Translations under genes and position numbers: made by a program | Origin: Bradyrhizobium tropiciagri | GTDB lineage: Bacteria > Pseudomonadota > Alphaproteobacteria > Rhizobiales > Xanthobacteraceae | Direction of reading: 5' to 3' | Assembly: GCF_018130545.1 (NCBI RefSeq) | Contig: NZ_JAFCKF010000004.1 | Location: 755,501 to 819,500, forward strand | DNA: 64,000 bases | Notes under the pieces: model-generated | Seen by the model: only the letters and a program-made list of their open reading frames with translations | The model's database searches: none | What the model was told of the DNA's origin: nothing | Part shown: in pieces, positions 43,285 to 52,695 of the stretch | Layout of the letters: each line of letters starts with the position of its first letter | Position numbering within the stretch: position 1 is the stretch's first letter

Positions 43285-44397
43285 ATGAGCTCGCGCGCGG
43301 CCGCCAAGGCCAAATCGACCAACCTCCAACCCGACCGGCCGGCACAGCTGCTGGCCTGGTATGACCGGCATCGCCGGCATCTGCCGTGGCGCGCGGCGCC
43401 AGGTGAGCTCGCCGATCCGTATCGCGTGTGGCTGTCGGAAATCATGCTGCAGCAGACCACGGTCAGGGCGGTCGGGCCTTATTTCGAGAAATTCGTGTCG
43501 CGCTGGCCTGACGTGACCGCGCTCGGCCGCGCCTCGCTCGACGACGTCTTAAGGATGTGGGCCGGGCTCGGCTATTATTCGCGGGCGCGCAATCTGCACG
43601 CCTGCGCGGTCGCGGTGCTGAGCGAGCATGGCGGGGTCTTTCCGGACACCGAGGAGGGCCTGCGCGGGCTGCCCGGCATCGGGCCCTACACGGCGGCGGC
43701 GATCGCGGCGATCGCGTTCGACCGCCGCACCATGCCGGTCGACGGCAATATCGAACGCGTGGTCACCCGGCTCTACGCCATCGAGGCGGCGCTGCCGCAG
43801 GCCAAGCCGTTGATCAAGGAGATGGCGGCGAGCTTGCTCGGCCCCGCCCGCGCCGGCGACGAGAAGTCTCGCGCCGGCGACAGTGCCCAGGCGCTGATGG
43901 ATTTGGGCGCCACCATCTGCACGCCGAAGAAGCCGGCCTGTGCATTGTGTCCGCTGAATGACGATTGCGCGGCCCGCAGCCGTGGCGATCAGGAGACGTT
44001 CCCGCGCAAGGCGCCGAAGAAGAGCGGCACCTTGCGCCGCGGCGCCGCCTTCGTGGTGACGCGCGGCGGTGAGCTCTTGGTCCGCTCCCGCCCGGAAAAG
44101 GGCCTGCTCGGCGGCATGACCGAGGTGCCGGGATCGGAGTGGCTTGCCGGGCAGGAGGATGCCGTCGCGTTGGCGCAGGCGCCGGACCTCAAGGGCGTCA
44201 CGCGCTGGCATCGCAAGACGGGTGTCGTGACCCACGTGTTCACGCACTTCCCGCTCGAGCTCGTGGTCTACACCGCCAGCGTTCCGTCGCGGACCCGGGC
44301 GCCGGACGGCATGCGCTGGGTACCGGTGGCCACGCTCGACGGCGAGGCGTTTCCCAATGTGATGCGCAAGGTCGTTGCGCATGGGCTGGATCTCTAG
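43285..44397 (+). CDS. mutY: A/G-specific adenine DNA glycosylase
   Basis: This 370-residue enzyme removes adenine paired with 8-oxoguanine. The catalytic glutamate lies in SEIMLQQTTV (about 52-61), and the HhH-GPD motif is LRGLPGIGPYTAAAIAAIAF followed by PVDGNIERVVTR with the catalytic Asp. The iron-sulfur ligands form CX6CX2CX5C (ICTPKKPACALCPLNDDC, about 212-229). The C-terminal Nudix-like domain recognises 8-oxoG. It is full length. The thioesterase gene follows 71 bp later on the same strand. Confidence 0.97.
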   Translation: MSSRAAAKAKSTNLQPDRPAQLLAWYDRHRRHLPWRAAPGELADPYRVWLSEIMLQQTTVRAVGPYFEKFVSRWPDVTALGRASLDDVLRMWAGLGYYSRARNLHACAVAVLSEHGGVFPDTEEGLRGLPGIGPYTAAAIAAIAFDRRTMPVDGNIERVVTRLYAIEAALPQAKPLIKEMAASLLGPARAGDEKSRAGDSAQALMDLGATICTPKKPACALCPLNDDCAARSRGDQETFPRKAPKKSGTLRRGAAFVVTRGGELLVRSRPEKGLLGGMTEVPGSEWLAGQEDAVALAQAPDLKGVTRWHRKTGVVTHVFTHFPLELVVYTASVPSRTRAPDGMRWVPVATLDGEAFPNVMRKVVAHGLDL

Positions 44398-44468
44398 GAG
44401 ATGACGACCTGCTGACACCATGCTGGCAGCAGCGCTCGGCTACGACCTCCGGAACAACGGAGGCCGCC

Positions 44469-44888
44469 ATGATCGCAACTGCGCTCGACCACATCCCGAT
44501 GCCGCCTGTCGCCAGACTGCTCGGCTGGCACGTGGTCGACGCGCGTCCGCAGGACGGCTGGATCAGGATCGTGTTCGACGGCAAGCCGGATTTTTGCAAT
44601 CCCGCCGGATTCATCCAGGGCGGCATGTTGTCGGCGATGCTCGACGACACGATGGGACCGGCGGTGTTCGTGATGACCGAGGGCCGGCTGTTCACCACGA
44701 CCATCACGATGACCGTGAACTATCTCGCCCCGGCCAGGCCCGGGCCGATCACCGGCGAGGCGACCGTGACGCAGCTTGGCAAGACCATCGCCTTCGTCGA
44801 GGGTCGGCTGACCTCGGCCGAGGGCACGCTGCTCGCGACGGCGAGCAGCAGCATCCGCCTGGTGGAGGCGGCGCGAGCGCTGCGATAG
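44469..44888 (+). CDS. PaaI/hotdog-fold thioesterase
   Basis: This 139-residue single hotdog domain has FCNPAGFIQGGMLSAMLDDTMG (about 42-63, shown in parts: NPAGFIQGGMLSAM), the active-site helix of the PaaI type, and TTTITMTVNYLAPARPG in the central strand. It likely hydrolyses an acyl- or aryl-CoA thioester; the acyl group is unknown. GGAGG precedes the ATG by 5 nt. It may share a transcript with mutY. Confidence 0.87.
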   Translation: MIATALDHIPMPPVARLLGWHVVDARPQDGWIRIVFDGKPDFCNPAGFIQGGMLSAMLDDTMGPAVFVMTEGRLFTTTITMTVNYLAPARPGPITGEATVTQLGKTIAFVEGRLTSAEGTLLATASSSIRLVEAARALR

Positions 44889-44914
44889 GGGCTGCTCGCG
44901 ATACAGCCAGTCCC

Positions 44915-45016
44915 GTCACCCTGAGGAGCGCGCATCTCGCGCGCGTCTCGAAGCGTCGACGGCCCACTGGTGGCCGTACATCCTTCGAGACGCGCTGCGC
45001 GCTCCTCAGGATGACG
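44915..45016. repeat. palindromic repeat with CGTCACCCTGAGGAGCGCG / CGCGCTCCTCAGGATGACG ends
   Basis: Outer arms cgtcaccctgaggagcgcg and cgcgctcctcaggatgacg are near-perfect inverted copies, and inner arms cgtctcgaagc and ccttcgagacg also pair. It separates two convergent genes. The type is widespread in Bradyrhizobium intergenic regions. Confidence 0.82.
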
Positions 45017-45043
45017 GGACAGAGACCAGCTTCACGTCAGGCG

Positions 45044-46309
45044 TCAGCCCGCCCGCTGCACGATCGGCGGCTTGGCGTTCAGGCCCTCGACCTGGAAGCC
45101 GGCGACGCGCTTGTAGTTGGCGGCGATGTCTTCCAGCTCCTGCTGCGACAGCACCTCGGTGACGACGCCAAAGCCGTTGGGAGCGCGCTCCTCGACAAGC
45201 TGCATCACCTGTTCCGGGCCGTTGCGGCGGTTCAGCATCACGAGATCGGTGGTCGCCGGTCGTCGTTCAGCCTCGTAGGCCACAAGTGCAGCCTGCGTCG
45301 GGCCATGCGCCAAAATCTCGCGCGTCAGCGTGCGCGCATCCAGGATTGCCTGCGAGGCGCCGTTGGAGCCGATCGGGTACATCGGGTGCGCGGCATCGCC
45401 CATCAGCGTGACGCGGCCGAACGTCCATTGCGCGATCGGATCCCGATCGACCAGCGGATATTCATAGGCATGCGGACAGTTCCGGATCAGGCCGGGCACG
45501 TCGAGCCAGTCGAAATTCCAGCTCTCGAACCACGGCAGGAACTCGTCGAGCTTGGCGGTGCGGTTATAGTCCTCGCGGCGCCACTGATAGGTCGGCGGCA
45601 TGTGCCGCTCGGCGACCCAGTTGATGTCGAACTTGCCGTCGGCGCCGGCCTCCTTCGAGATCGGATAGCAGACGAATTTCAGGATCTCGTGGCCGGCCAT
45701 GATCATGGTGCGGCCGGTGAGGAAGGAGTTCGCCCGCGTGATGCCGCGCCACAGGATGCGGCCGTTCCAGATCGGGGGCCCTTCCTGCGGATAAAGCTTC
45801 TCGCGCACCGCCGAATGGATGCCGTCGGCGGCGATCAGCACCGCGCCGTCATAGCTGCCTGCGGGCTTGCCGGTGGCCTTGTCGATGAAATCGGCGCGGA
45901 CGCCGTCCGCGGTCTCGGTCCAGCCGGTGAGGTGGTGACTGGTCAGGATGTTCTCGGCGCCCAGCCGTTCGGTTGCGGCATCGAGCAGCAGCTGTTGCAG
46001 CCGGCCGCGATGGATTGAGAATTGCGGCCATTTGTAGCCGGCCTCGAGCCCGCGCGGCTCGCTCCAGATCGGCTTGCCGTGCTTGGAGAAATAGGCGAGC
46101 TCGCGGGTGCGCACCGCCGTCGCGTCGAGCACGTCGTGCAGGCCGAGCTCGATCAGTTCGCGCACCGCATGCGGCAGCACGTTGATGCCGACGCCGAGTG
46201 GCCGCAGTTCGGGCACGCTCTCGAACACGCGGCAGGGCACGCCGATCTGGTGCAGGCTGAGCGCCAGCGTCAGCCCGCCAATTCCGCCACCTGCAATGAG
46301 CACCGTCAT
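45044..46309 (-). CDS. FAD-dependent monooxygenase (salicylate hydroxylase/PhzS-like)
   Basis: This 421-residue flavoprotein has an N-terminal FAD motif GGGIGGLTLALSL (about 7-19), the DG motif VLIAADGIHSAVREKLYP (about 158-175) and the GD motif VTLMGDAAHPMYPIGSNGASQAI (about 290-312). It belongs to the class A aromatic hydroxylases that use NAD(P)H and O2 to hydroxylate phenolic rings. Residues KWPQFSIHRGRLQQLLLDAA also fit. It is divergent from a GST, and the pair may belong to a catabolic island for aromatics. Substrate unknown. Confidence 0.87.
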   Translation of the reverse strand: MTVLIAGGGIGGLTLALSLHQIGVPCRVFESVPELRPLGVGINVLPHAVRELIELGLHDVLDATAVRTRELAYFSKHGKPIWSEPRGLEAGYKWPQFSIHRGRLQQLLLDAATERLGAENILTSHHLTGWTETADGVRADFIDKATGKPAGSYDGAVLIAADGIHSAVREKLYPQEGPPIWNGRILWRGITRANSFLTGRTMIMAGHEILKFVCYPISKEAGADGKFDINWVAERHMPPTYQWRREDYNRTAKLDEFLPWFESWNFDWLDVPGLIRNCPHAYEYPLVDRDPIAQWTFGRVTLMGDAAHPMYPIGSNGASQAILDARTLTREILAHGPTQAALVAYEAERRPATTDLVMLNRRNGPEQVMQLVEERAPNGFGVVTEVLSQQELEDIAANYKRVAGFQVEGLNAKPPIVQRAG

Positions 46310-46481
46310 GAAAAGCCCTCTCGATTGGCATGGTCATCGCACGGCGGCGGTGCCGCGGGCAAGGTCCGCGGCACCGCGCGGGGTGGACGGCAAGGGACGT
46401 CGCCGCTAACCTCGCCGCATCCCATAAAAAGGCAGGGCCGCGGTTCGCAACGAGCCGACAAGGCCCGCAGAGGACATCGAT

Positions 46482-47102
46482 ATGCTCAAGCTCTATACTG
46501 CCCCCGGCACCTGCGCCCTCGCGTCCCACATCGCTCTGGCCGAGGCCGGCGCGGCCTACACGGTCGAGCGGCTCAATTTCAAGGTCAACCAGCAGAACAG
46601 CCCGGAATATCTCAAGATCAATCCGAAGGGCCGCGTGCCGTCGCTGGTGACCGACCGCGGCGTGCTGACCGAGACCCCGGCGATGCTGGCCTATATCGCG
46701 CAGACCTATCCGCAGGCGAAGCTCGCGCCGCTCGACGACGCCTTCGAGTTCGCCAAACTGCAAGCCTTCAACTCCTATCTCTGCTCGACGGTGCATGTCT
46801 GCCACGCCCACAAGATGCGCGGCGCGCGCTGGGCGACGCAGGAGACCTCGTTCGCCGACATGAAGGCGATGGTCCCGAAGACCATGGGCGCCTGCTTCAA
46901 CCTGATCGAGCGCGACATGCTCAGGGGCCCGTGGGTGATGGGCGACAGCTACACCGTCGGCGATGCCTATCTCTACACGCTGACGCTCTGGCTCGACGGC
47001 GACGGCGTCGACATCGCGACCCTGCCCAAGGTGAAGGCGCATCGCGCGGCGATGGAGAGCCGGCCTGCGGTGCAGAAGGTGCTGGCGGAGCAGAAGGCGT
47101 AA
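46482..47102 (+). CDS. glutathione S-transferase
   Basis: This 206-residue GST has a thioredoxin-like N-domain (LKLYTAPGTCALASHIALAEAG, with catalytic-type Cys11 or nearby Ser, and INPKGRVPSLVTDRGVLTETPAML containing the cis-Pro and the glutathione SNAIL-equivalent TET) and an all-helical C-domain ending WLDGDGVD. The APGTCALASHIAL start is that of beta-class bacterial GSTs. It conjugates or reduces electrophiles; the partner is unclear. It is divergent from the FAD monooxygenase, which may create its substrate. Confidence 0.9.
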   Translation: MLKLYTAPGTCALASHIALAEAGAAYTVERLNFKVNQQNSPEYLKINPKGRVPSLVTDRGVLTETPAMLAYIAQTYPQAKLAPLDDAFEFAKLQAFNSYLCSTVHVCHAHKMRGARWATQETSFADMKAMVPKTMGACFNLIERDMLRGPWVMGDSYTVGDAYLYTLTLWLDGDGVDIATLPKVKAHRAAMESRPAVQKVLAEQKA

Positions 47103-47134
47103 GCGCCAAAAATAGGTGTCGCAAAAAAATAGGT

Positions 47135-47257
47135 GTCGTCCCGGCGAAAGCCGGGACCCATAACCCCGAATCTCAATTGTTGCGCGACGCTGGGGCCACA
47201 GCCCATCATCTTCAATTCACGCCTATGGTTATGGGTCCCGGCTTTCGCCGGGACGAC
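47135..47257. repeat. palindromic intergenic repeat (GTCGTCCCGGC family), copy 5
   Basis: It starts gtcgtcccggcgaaagccgggaccc and ends gggtcccggctttcgccgggacgac. This is the cleanest copy and forms a long inverted repeat. Just before it, AAATAGGTGTCG is duplicated in tandem (about 47111-47139). Confidence 0.9.
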
Positions 47258-47274
47258 GTGGGGAGGGCGCGTCG

Positions 47275-48189
47275 TCACGCCTTCCCCGTCTCCAGCTCGC
47301 GTCCGGTCTCCAGCATCAGCCTCCGCAGCCAGATCGAGCCGGGGTCCATCTGCGCGCGGGTCGGATAGAACATGTGCTGCTCGTCGATCCCGGGATCGAG
47401 CGGCGGGGTCACGATCACCAGCGATAATTGTTTTGCCAGCGCCGCGATCAGCCGGCGTGGCACGAAGGCGACGAGGTCGGTGCGTGCGGTGACGTGCAGC
47501 GCCTCGATATAGCCCGGCACCACCAGCGCGATCCGCCGCTCGATGCCCTTGGCGCGCAGCCAGGTGTCGATCAGATCCTCGTTATGGCCGCGGATGATCA
47601 CCGCGACATGGCGCGCGGCGAGGAACGCCTCGCGCTTCCTCAGCTTCGCCCCGGCGGGATGGCCGCGCCGCACCGCGAGTGCGTCAATGTCGGTGTAGAG
47701 CCGCTGGCGGTGAAAGCCCTTGAAGGAATTGCCGATCGAGATCACGAGATCGATGGTGCGGGCGTAGTCCGGCGTGAAGATCGTGGAGCTCCGCCACGGC
47801 ACCACGTCGATCGTGACGTGGGGCGCGAGCCGCGTCACCTTCTCCATCAGCGGCGGCATTAACAGCTCGACCGCAAGGTCCGGCATCATCAGGCGGAAAT
47901 GCCGCTCACTGCGTGCGGCGTCGAAATCGTCCGCCACGAACAGCGTGCGCACCTGGTCGAGCGCCTGCGCCAGCGGCGAACGCAGCGCCTGCGCCCGCGG
48001 CGTCAGCTCCATCCGCGCGCCGTTGCGCACCAAAAGCGGGTCGCCGATCAGGTCGCGCAGCCGCTGCAGCGCGTGGCTGGTCGCCGGCTGCGACAGATTG
48101 AGCCGCATCGCGGCGCGGCTGACGCTGCCGTCGCGCAGCAGCGCGTCGAGCGCGACCAGCAGATTGAGGTCAAGCGAATTCAAATTCAT
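47275..48189 (-). CDS. LysR-family transcriptional regulator (NodD-like subgroup)
   Basis: This 304-residue protein starts NSLDLNLLVALDALLRDGSVSRAAMRLNLSQPATSHALQRLRDLIGDPLLVR, a helix-turn-helix of the LysR type with RLNLSQPATSHALQRLR (about 33-49). The effector domain follows from about 90. The subgroup resembles NodD/NahR-type proteins that sense aromatic or small organic inducers. The ATG at 48189 (MNLNSLDL) fits the family best; an ATG at 48207 lies in the AT-rich promoter. It is divergent from the SnoaL-like gene, its likely target. Confidence 0.85.
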   Translation of the reverse strand: MNLNSLDLNLLVALDALLRDGSVSRAAMRLNLSQPATSHALQRLRDLIGDPLLVRNGARMELTPRAQALRSPLAQALDQVRTLFVADDFDAARSERHFRLMMPDLAVELLMPPLMEKVTRLAPHVTIDVVPWRSSTIFTPDYARTIDLVISIGNSFKGFHRQRLYTDIDALAVRRGHPAGAKLRKREAFLAARHVAVIIRGHNEDLIDTWLRAKGIERRIALVVPGYIEALHVTARTDLVAFVPRRLIAALAKQLSLVIVTPPLDPGIDEQHMFYPTRAQMDPGSIWLRRLMLETGRELETGKA

Positions 48190-48191
48190 CA

Positions 48192-48213
48192 GGTGAATAT
48201 ATATCATATCACC
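48192..48213. promoter_or_regulatory. AT-rich dyad between LysR and SnoaL-like genes
   Basis: GGTGA and TCACC are separated by 12 bases of ATATATATCATA, a spacing and symmetry usual for LysR boxes. It lies directly at the LysR start and may be its autoregulatory site. It is supported only by dyad symmetry and the local drop in GC. Confidence 0.4.
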
Positions 48214-48339
48214 TATCGATTGGAAGAATGGCTGCCGACATCACAGGATTGGAAGGCAAGGCGATCTCACGCGAAGCGGACAGCGTTTCGCGTGCGGGAC
48301 GCTGCACGTCAAAGCCAACTATCGCTAAGGAGACGCGCC

Positions 48340-48783
48340 ATGAGCGCAGCCGACAACAAGAAACTGGTGCAGGAGATGTTCGTGATCGCGGGCAGCCCCG
48401 ATCCCGCGGTGCGCGAGAAATCGCTGTTCATGGCAACGCTCGCCGACGACGCGACCTGGACCGTGACCGGGCAATATTCGTGGTCGCGCACCTTCACCGG
48501 CAAGCAATCGATCATGACCGATCTGCACGGCCATGTCCGGTCAAGACTGGTCGAGCGCGGACGCACCGTCGCGCATCGCATCATCGCCGACGGCGACATC
48601 GTCGTGGTCGAGGCCAAGGGCAACAACCTCACCAAGGAGGGGCAACGCTACGACAACGACTATTGCCTGGTGTTCCGCTTCGACGGCGGCAGGATCAAGG
48701 AGGTGAGGGAATATTGCGACTCGGTTCTGACCGAGAAGGCCCTCGGTCCGTTTCCGGCTGCTGAGGTTCGCGCCACAGGTTGA
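48340..48783 (+). CDS. SnoaL-like / NTF2-fold protein
   Basis: This 147-residue protein of NTF2-like fold has LVQEMFVIAGSPDPAV, LADDATWTVTG (about 48-58) and a C-terminal strand pair (YDNDYCLVFRFDGGRIKEVREYCDS), the layout of SnoaL and ketosteroid isomerase-like proteins. The chemistry is not predictable. AAGGAG precedes the ATG at 8 nt. It is probably regulated by the divergent LysR. A DUF1127 frame follows four bases after its stop. Confidence 0.84.
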   Translation: MSAADNKKLVQEMFVIAGSPDPAVREKSLFMATLADDATWTVTGQYSWSRTFTGKQSIMTDLHGHVRSRLVERGRTVAHRIIADGDIVVVEAKGNNLTKEGQRYDNDYCLVFRFDGGRIKEVREYCDSVLTEKALGPFPAAEVRATG

Positions 48784-48787
48784 AGCA

Positions 48788-48952
48788 CTGACGGCCGCGC
48801 TGGTTCGGTTCGGGCAATGGCGCGAGGACCGGCGCGCATGGCGGCGGCTCGCTGCGATGAGTGAACGCGAGCTGCAGGACATCGGCGTCTGCCGCGCCGA
48901 TATCTGCCATCGTGGCCGGGATGGCGCACGCAGGCCGTACTGGCCGCCGTGA
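48788..48952 (+). pseudogene. DUF1127-like frame without a standard start codon
   Basis: The frame reads VRFGQWREDRRAWRRLAAMSERELQDIGVCRADI, then ends RRPYWPP and a TGA stop at 48950-48952. ERELQDIGVCRADI is the DUF1127/YjiS signature (LrDIGlsR). In this frame, between the preceding stop (48728) and the domain, no ATG, GTG or TTG exists; only CTG codons do. It starts here at CTG 48788 by choice (54 aa). It could initiate at CTG, be translated by frameshift from the SnoaL-like gene whose stop is nearby, or be a decayed copy. Expressed DUF1127 proteins are small RNA-associated regulators in related bacteria. Confidence 0.55.
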
Positions 48953-48968
48953 CGGATCGAAAAAGCGT

Positions 48969-49004
48969 GGGGTGGGTCACGCGCGAGCGTGCCCACCCCA
49001 TTTA
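48969..49004. terminator. hairpin after DUF1127-like frame
   Basis: TGGGGTGGG-t-CACGC pairs with GCGTG-CCCACCCCA over 14 bp with a single bulged T and a 4-nt loop, followed by TTT. It resembles the GGTGGGCAAAG arms of the repeat at 59799 and sits between convergent genes. Confidence 0.7.
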
Positions 49005-49024
49005 AGCGTTCAATGCGGACGGTG

Positions 49025-49711
49025 TCACGCCACCTTGGACTTGAGGTGACCGAACATGATGTCGCGCGCCGCGTCGTCCATCTCGGCCTTGAAGGTGTGC
49101 TTGTCCTTCAGCGCGATCGCGCGCGCCGCCGCCGGCCGTGCCGAGATCTCGTCGACCAGCCGCTTGACGTTCGGATATTTGGCGTAGCCTTCCTCGCCGA
49201 GGATGAACGTCGCCATCCGCGCCCAGCCCCAGAACGCCATGTCGACGATGGTGTAGCTGTCGCCGACCATGTAGCGCGACTTGGCCAGATGATCGTCGAG
49301 GATCTTGTAGTGACGATGCGCTTCGTACTGGTAGCGGTTGTTGGCGTAATCGAGATCCTTCGGCGCGAAATGCTTAAAGTGCACTGCCTGGCCGGAATAC
49401 GGGCCGAGGCCGGTCGCGATGAACATCAGCCAGGACAGCGTCGCGGCGCGGTTGGCCGGCGTGTTGGCGGGCAGGAACTTGCCGTTCTCCTCGGCGAGAT
49501 AGAGCAGGATGGCGTTGCTGTCGAACACCAGCACGCCGTCATCGTCGATCGCCGGCACCTTGCCGTTCGGGTTGACCTTCAGGAATTCCGGCGCGAACTG
49601 CTCGCCCTTGCGGGTGTCGACCGGGATCGCCTCGAACGGCAGGCCGGATTCTTCGAGGAACAGGGCGACCTTGGTCGGATTCGGCGCGCCGTTGAAATAG
49701 AATTTGATCAT
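49025..49711 (-). CDS. glutathione S-transferase family protein
   Basis: This 228-residue protein has a GST N-domain (KFYFNGAPNPTKVALFLEESGL, KVNPNGKVPAIDDDGVLVFDSNAILLYLAEENGKF, with the cis-Pro VPAI and the DSNAI glutathione motif). The helical C-domain includes YMVGDSYTIVDMAFWGW (about 155-171). It is of the YfcG/nu-like or theta-like bacterial class; the substrate is unknown. The ATG at 49711 follows AAGGGAG. It has no obvious operon partner. Confidence 0.9.
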   Translation of the reverse strand: MIKFYFNGAPNPTKVALFLEESGLPFEAIPVDTRKGEQFAPEFLKVNPNGKVPAIDDDGVLVFDSNAILLYLAEENGKFLPANTPANRAATLSWLMFIATGLGPYSGQAVHFKHFAPKDLDYANNRYQYEAHRHYKILDDHLAKSRYMVGDSYTIVDMAFWGWARMATFILGEEGYAKYPNVKRLVDEISARPAAARAIALKDKHTFKAEMDDAARDIMFGHLKSKVA

Positions 49712-49870
49712 GAAGGGACTCCCTTGGTTCTTGTGACCGGCGAGATCGGGACGCGGCGGGGGAAGGCCGCACGGCTCCTCATGCGCAAACTTCGCTGCGA
49801 TGCGCAAGCGACGAGTTTGTGAATCAGGGTCGCGTGGCGCGCTGGTCAGCCGGCGTCATTTTGCTCCGAT

Positions 49871-50005
49871 CGTCATTCCGGGGCTCGCGAAGCGAGAGCC
49901 CGGAATCCCGGAATCCATTGAATCGCAGAGCAGGTGGCGCAATGGATTCCGGGCTCGCCGCTTTGCGGCGCGCTCAGATGCGCAATTGCGCATCGGGGAA
50001 TGACG
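49871..50005. repeat. intergenic repeat (CGTCATTCCGGGG family), copy
   Basis: It begins cgtcattccggggctcgcg and ends gcatcggggaatgacg, with inner inverted copies of CCCGGAATCCATTG (cggaatccattg / caatggattccgg). It includes GCGCAATTGCGC near the right end. It is paralogous to 53274. Confidence 0.85.
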
Positions 50006-50035
50006 AAGAGGGAGAGGCAGAACCGCGGTGGGCGT

Positions 50036-51188
<1,153 letters not shown>

Positions 51189-51551
51189 AGGCGACGCTGT
51201 CGGCGACGCGGGACTAAACAACCGACTGGCGTCACATTGACCGGGCAAAGTAAAAATCGACTTAATTGGAAATCTTCATGCAAAAGATTGCAGCATCTTT
51301 TGAACGGCGTGGCGCATTGTCATCAGCGTTGTGCTGCAACATCAGCGCGTTCGGCGAAAAATTTTGCCGATCATCAAACCGGCGCGATTCCGCCGCTAGA
51401 TTCGCCTGCGTTCACGGCCGTTTGCACCGCAAGGGGATGCGCCTCTTCCGACTAGGCAATTATTGCCGGGCAGGATATTGATTAACAGAATGGAAATTTT
51501 AAGTTGGTGTGTCCCACGTTGGGGCGCCGACTGGAATGAAGGGAAACCGCC
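51189..51551. other. ccrM / YpfJ-like divergent intergenic region without gene
   Basis: This gap is less GC-rich than its surroundings. Short frames inside have no domain or ribosome binding site. It should contain the promoters of ccrM and of the metallopeptidase gene. I see no repeat or RNA gene in it. Confidence 0.6.
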
Positions 51552-52490
51552 ATGCGCTATGATGATTTCCGCCGCAGCGACGACATCGAAGACCGTCGCG
51601 ACGACAGCGGCGGAGGTGGAGGTGGCGGCGGCTTCGGCATTCCGATGGGCGGCGGTGGCGGCCTCGGCATCGGCACGGTGATCGTGCTTGGCCTGCTCGG
51701 CTACGCCTTCGGCATCGATCCGCGCATCCTGATCGGCGGCGCCGAGATTCTCACCGGCGGCGGCCAGGCGCCGACCTACCAGACCGACCGGCAGGCGTCG
51801 GGCGGACAGGTCAAGCGCGGCGCCCCGACCGACGAGATGGGCAGCATGATATCAGGCATCCTGGGTGAGATCGACGATCGCTGGAGCGAGATCTTCCAGG
51901 CCTCGGGCCAGAGCTACACCGGTCCGAAGATCGTGCTGTTTCGCAACGCCACCAATGGTGGCCGCTGCGGCATGGCGCAGTCGGCGATGGGGCCGTTCTA
52001 CTGCCCGCCGGACAAGACCATCTTCCTCGACACCGGCTTCTTCCGCGAGGTCGAGACCCGCTTTCGCGGCTGCTCCGGCAACGCCTGCAAATTCACCGCG
52101 GCCTATATCATCGCGCATGAGGCCGGACATCACATCCAGAACCTGCTCGGCATCATCCCGCGCGTGAACCGTCTGCAGCAGCAGGCCGGCAGCAAGGCCG
52201 AAGCCAACGCATTGCAGGTCAAGGTCGAGCTGCAGGCCGATTGTCTCTCCGGCGTCTGGGTCAACCGCGAAGAAAAGAAGCGGCCGGGCTTCCTCGAGGC
52301 GGGCGATATCGACGCCGCGCTGACCACGGCGAACGCGATCGGCGACGACACGCTACAGCGGCAGGCGACGGGCAGGGTGGTGCCGGATTCCTTCACCCAC
52401 GGCTCCGCCGCGCAGCGCAAACAGTGGTTCATGACCGGCTACCAGCAGGGCACCGTGCAGGCCTGCAACACGTTCGGTAGTAACGGCTAG
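51552..52490 (+). CDS. YpfJ-family neutral zinc metallopeptidase
   Basis: The 312-residue protein has a charged N-terminus with a Gly-rich linker (GGGGGGGGFG, then GGGGGLG), one membrane segment (about 38-57) and a peptidase domain. The zinc motif is HEAGHH (about 194-199). Cysteine pairs at about 137-150 and 176-181 (GCSGNACKF) may be disulfides, and the FTHGSAAQRKQWFMTGYQQG block near 285 is family-typical. Substrates of the YpfJ family are unknown. GAAGGGAAA precedes the ATG. Confidence 0.9.
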   Translation: MRYDDFRRSDDIEDRRDDSGGGGGGGGFGIPMGGGGGLGIGTVIVLGLLGYAFGIDPRILIGGAEILTGGGQAPTYQTDRQASGGQVKRGAPTDEMGSMISGILGEIDDRWSEIFQASGQSYTGPKIVLFRNATNGGRCGMAQSAMGPFYCPPDKTIFLDTGFFREVETRFRGCSGNACKFTAAYIIAHEAGHHIQNLLGIIPRVNRLQQQAGSKAEANALQVKVELQADCLSGVWVNREEKKRPGFLEAGDIDAALTTANAIGDDTLQRQATGRVVPDSFTHGSAAQRKQWFMTGYQQGTVQACNTFGSNG

Positions 52491-52533
52491 TTATGTTGGT
52501 TGATCGCCCGGCGTAGCCGCGACTTCGGTTCAT

Positions 52534-52680
52534 CTCTCCCGCTTGCGGGGGAGGTCGCATCGCATCTACAGATGCGATGCGGGTGGGGGCTCTCTTCACT
52601 ATATGACTCGCGGTGACAGCCCCACCCCAACCTCGAGAGCGAGCTTCGCTCGCCTCGGACCCCCGCAATCGGGAGAGGGA
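52534..52680. repeat. long inverted intergenic repeat (CTCTCCCGC / GGGAGAGG)
   Basis: The left end reads ctctcccgcttgcgggggagg, the right end acccccgcaatcgggagaggg. Inside are ATCGCATC-tac-AGATGCGAT, then GGGTGGGGGCTCTC paired with GACAGCCCCACCC, and CGAGAGCGAGC / GCTCGCCTCGG. The moaB ribosome binding site lies 10 bp beyond it. Confidence 0.82.
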
Positions 52681-52695
52681 GCGAGAGAGCAATCC

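Noticed and set aside
44469-49711. Complete aromatic catabolic island (monooxygenase, GSTs, LysR, SnoaL-like)
   Set aside because: The genes lie on both strands, separated by repeats, with no ring-cleavage or transport genes. Only a loose cluster can be claimed.
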